A stretch of 59,543 nt of DNA from CAYHPY01 sp964358485. GTDB taxonomy: Bacteria; Elusimicrobiota; Elusimicrobia; UBA1565; UBA9628. This document shows positions 57,693 through 59,543 of this stretch, piece after piece (the first letter of the stretch is position 1; each line of letters opens with the position of its first letter). Location of the stretch: positions 1 through 59,543 of the forward strand of contig CAYHPY010000011.1 in assembly GCA_964358485.1 (NCBI GenBank), given 5' to 3'. The translations under genes were made by a program, and so were the position numbers. The notes below the pieces were generated by a model. That model was not told the origin of the DNA and ran no database searches. It worked only from the letters and a program-made list of their open reading frames with translations.

Positions 57693-58604
57693 ATGAAACG
57701 ATTCACCCCGATGCTGGCGGCGGCCCTTGTTTCGGCCGTCCTGCCGGCCGCCGAACTTCGCGCCGAGACGCCTTCCGTGAATTTCGATCAGTCCATCGAC
57801 GTCGCCGGAATTTTGAAGGACGCCCGCGCCGAGGCCGCCCAGCCGGAAGCGGCGCCCATCGCGGCCGTTCAGGTGGGAGCCACCCGCTACGACAGCGATT
57901 GCGTGACCTTCCGCTTCGGTCCCAACGATCCCCTCCAATCCGAGGGCGTCTGGCTCAACAGCCGCGAGTGGGTCGAGGAGTGCACCTATCAGCCCAACCC
58001 TCCGCACGGCGGGGGCCGCCAGTGTTGGGAGCGTCCGGGGTATTCCTACCGCGAGCGCGTCCAGGTCACCCTGCGGGAGCGCAAGCCGCTATTGCCCTGG
58101 CAATCCGACGCCTTCCGCGTCTGCCTGCAGGGGCCGTGGATCGACGTGGATGAGTTGGAAAACGGCTACGATTACTCCCGCGAGGGGGGCGATCGAAACG
58201 GGAACATCGTCATGGTTCCGGGGCGCCGGCTGCTCACCCGTCCCGATTCCTCGGGCATCCCGGGCTCGCTGAGCGCGGGACTCAAGCTGGCTCTGGCCGA
58301 CCGCTGGGCGTCGTATTACGCCGGCGAGAAGGTGACCTTCAAGCTCAAGCTGCGCAAGGACGTGCCGAATTGGTTTGACTCGACCTTGCTGGAAAAGGAA
58401 TTCACCTTCCCGACCGCGGAGTCCTATTCGGTGGATTTCCAGGCGTTCGCCAAGGACTTCGCCTTCAAGCCGGAGGCCGGCAAGAAGTATTACGTCGAAG
58501 CGCAGTTCCGGCGGGAAGGGAGCGTTTCCAAGAGCGACTGGGTCAAGGCGCCCGAGACGGATCGGGCGGTTTATTCGGCGGGGGTCTTGGGCCTCGGGCG
58601 TTAA
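57693..58604 (+). CDS. Secreted Cys-containing protein of unknown function
   Basis: 303 residues. Signal peptide about 1-24 (cleavage near RAE). A Cys-rich first half (YDSDCVTFRFG, WVEECTYQPNPPHGGGRQCWERPGYSYRERVQVTLRERKPLLPW, RVCLQGPW) and a beta-rich second half. No family recognised. TACAAT upstream and AGGAGG about 12 bases before the ATG give an ordinary promoter and ribosome binding site, unlike the leaderless genes. Confidence 0.72.
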   Translation: MKRFTPMLAAALVSAVLPAAELRAETPSVNFDQSIDVAGILKDARAEAAQPEAAPIAAVQVGATRYDSDCVTFRFGPNDPLQSEGVWLNSREWVEECTYQPNPPHGGGRQCWERPGYSYRERVQVTLRERKPLLPWQSDAFRVCLQGPWIDVDELENGYDYSREGGDRNGNIVMVPGRRLLTRPDSSGIPGSLSAGLKLALADRWASYYAGEKVTFKLKLRKDVPNWFDSTLLEKEFTFPTAESYSVDFQAFAKDFAFKPEAGKKYYVEAQFRREGSVSKSDWVKAPETDRAVYSAGVLGLGR

Positions 58605-58631
58605 GAGTTTAACGAAAGGGACGGAAAAGGG

Positions 58632-58661
58632 AACCCCCGGGGCCTTGGGGCCTCGGGGGTT
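58632..58661 (+). terminator. Rho-independent terminator
   Basis: AACCCCCGGGGCC pairs with GGCCTCGGGGGTT (13 bp, one G-U pair) around TTGG, followed by TGTTTTTTTT. Confidence 0.92.
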
Positions 58662-58679
58662 TGTTTTTTTTGGGGGGGA

Positions 58680-58838
58680 GTCTCCGCCTTCGAGCTGGCC
58701 CGGGTCTGCCGCTTCCGATGCGGCGCAGGCCCCGCGCAGATCCGTGGGATGAGACGCTTCGGCTCCCGGGTCAACCTCCACGTACACGTCCACGCCGTGG
58801 TCTCGGACGGAGGATTTCTCCTGGAAGACGAACGGTAG
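58680..58838 (+). pseudogene. IS91-like (Y2) transposase remnant
   Basis: The only coding trace in the roughly 390-base gap between the secreted protein genes. In one frame it reads ...QIRGMRRFGSRVNLHVHVHAVVSDGGFLLEDER followed by a stop; RFGS-x2-NLHxHxHAxVxDGGF is the HUH-motif region of IS91-type transposases. About 50 residues remain of the usual 350-400, with no flanking repeats. The rest of the gap (58839-58997) shows short GC-rich hairpins only. Confidence 0.6.
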
Positions 58839-58984
58839 CGATTCGTCCGGCCCAGCCTGCGGTCTGGGCGTGCGTCAGCGCTCATGAGACAGTCAGACTG
58901 GACCCGTTGGGCCCACGCGCAAGTGGGCCTTCTGCGGGCGCGGCGAGGGGCCGAAAGCCTCTCGCCGCCGGCCGTCCGCGTTGG

Positions 58985-58990
58985 TATTCT
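58985..58990 (+). promoter_or_regulatory. -10 box, leaderless class
   Basis: TATTCT ending seven bases before the ATG at 58998. Confidence 0.45.
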
Positions 58991-58997
58991 GTTCGAC

Positions 58998-59537
58998 ATG
59001 AACACGAACCTTCTCGCCCCCGCCGCCTTCGTCGCCGCCGTGCTCCTGGCCGCCCCCGCCGTCCGCGCCCAGGCCGCGAGGATATCATCTTCCGACTTGG
59101 AATCCACCTCGAACCTCGCTGCCCGGGCGTCCGTTCTCGCCGAACAGGGCGACCTGAGAGGCGCCTCCGAGAGCGCCTCCGCGGCGCTCGATGGGACTAA
59201 AGCGGGCTCGTCCGACGGCGCGTCTCCGGTCTACGCCGGCGACGGAGGCGGCGGGGCGACCCGCTCGTGGCTCCACGCGACTTGGGGCGATCCCAAGAAG
59301 TCCGACATCGCCATCGACTGCGCGGGCCGGGGCCTGCGCTTTCAATGCGTGGAGAGCGTCCCGACCTCGCTGCTGACGGTCGCCGGCGACGACACCGCCC
59401 ACCGCGGAGAGCCGCGCAGCGGCGTCGAGCGCGCCGTCGCGGGGGCCGGGGGCCTCGTCCTCGGAGCCATCCTCTTCATCCCGGCCGTCCTGCTGGCCGT
59501 CCTGTCTCTGCCGTTCGTCCTGTTCGGCAAGGACTGA
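58998..59537 (+). CDS. Small exported or membrane protein of unknown function
   Basis: 179 residues from ATG 58998, chosen for the -10 box seven bases upstream and because the signal peptide (about 1-25, cleavage near VRA) then starts correctly. The middle is Ser/Ala/Gly/Asp-rich, with two Cys, and the C-terminus has a long hydrophobic helix (LVLGAILFIPAVLLAVLSLPFVLFG) that would anchor it in a membrane. No family recognised. Confidence 0.65.
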   Translation: MNTNLLAPAAFVAAVLLAAPAVRAQAARISSSDLESTSNLAARASVLAEQGDLRGASESASAALDGTKAGSSDGASPVYAGDGGGGATRSWLHATWGDPKKSDIAIDCAGRGLRFQCVESVPTSLLTVAGDDTAHRGEPRSGVERAVAGAGGLVLGAILFIPAVLLAVLSLPFVLFGKD

Positions 59538-59543
59538 CGGCGT

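Noticed and set aside
1..59543. CRISPR arrays, rRNA genes and intact insertion sequences
   Set aside because: Looked for regularly spaced repeats, rRNA-like conserved stretches and transposase genes with terminal repeats; none found apart from the HUH remnant.

Overview
The window is 59.5 kb of GC-rich, densely coded bacterial chromosome with about 64 protein genes and two tRNA genes. It has no rRNA, no CRISPR array and no intact insertion sequence. The cell is Gram-negative: there is a Pal/CpoB/TolB block, several lipoproteins with clear lipoboxes, a predicted outer-membrane barrel protein and an AsmA-family protein. The large share of signal-peptide proteins without recognisable families, the free-standing pseudopilin operon and the overall protein style suggest a GC-rich member of Elusimicrobiota. 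That is an impression from style, not a marker-gene placement; Myxococcota, Bdellovibrionota or Omnitrophota are not excluded.

Layout, left to right. 1-875: 3' part of S-adenosylhomocysteinase and a strong terminator. 972-5589: a seven-gene ATPase / double GspF / pseudopilin operon. 5570-7758: an ATP-grasp-like protein coupled to a membrane fatty acid hydroxylase. 7901-17857: mostly secreted proteins (two HExxH metallopeptidase candidates, a TPR protein, a nuclease-like protein), plus a cation exchanger and a DCC oxidoreductase. 17974-21173: AsmA-like protein and a membrane protein. 21205-22114: HTH + nucleotidyltransferase pair. 22168-26316: PhnA, GH130 and a GT4-toroid glycosyltransferase. 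26487-27467: ParD-like antitoxin and zeta toxin, next to a gene whose 3' end looks damaged. 28587-30993: tRNA-Asp, a SulP-STAS-cNMP transporter and tRNA-Val. 31084-34617: a caspase-like lipoprotein and unknown secreted proteins. 34705-37080: penicillin acylase family enzyme. 37930: cold shock protein. 38620-43796: a BioY / MaoC / DUF885 / sugar epimerase / RmlB-like / thymidine kinase run. 43924-46025: barrel protein and metallo-beta-lactamase fold protein. 46019-48683: pal-cpoB-tolB. 48829-50100: PLD-family protein. 50154-54431: KTN-domain protein, phosphoglycerate mutase, two response regulators, a PAS-GGDEF protein, MauE-like and DsbA-like proteins. 54505-57596: subtilase, unknown protein, radical SAM protein. 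57693-59537: secreted proteins flanking a transposase remnant.

Two features of gene expression stand out. Many genes have a TANNNT-type -10 box ending six or seven bases before the start codon and no Shine-Dalgarno sequence, which predicts leaderless mRNAs. Inside operons, stop and start codons overlap as NTGA with the start codon being ATG, GTG, TTG or even CTG, which indicates widespread translational coupling. A family of short intergenic hairpins (TAGGCC...GGCCTA followed about nine bases later by GGGYCTTTCGGGC) recurs across the window.

The best candidates for undescribed biology are the leaderless architecture, the two operator-equipped toxin-antitoxin-like modules, the LPP20-caspase lipoprotein, the exported nuclease-fold protein, the ATP-grasp/hydroxylase pair, and the minimal pseudopilin machine with two GspF proteins.
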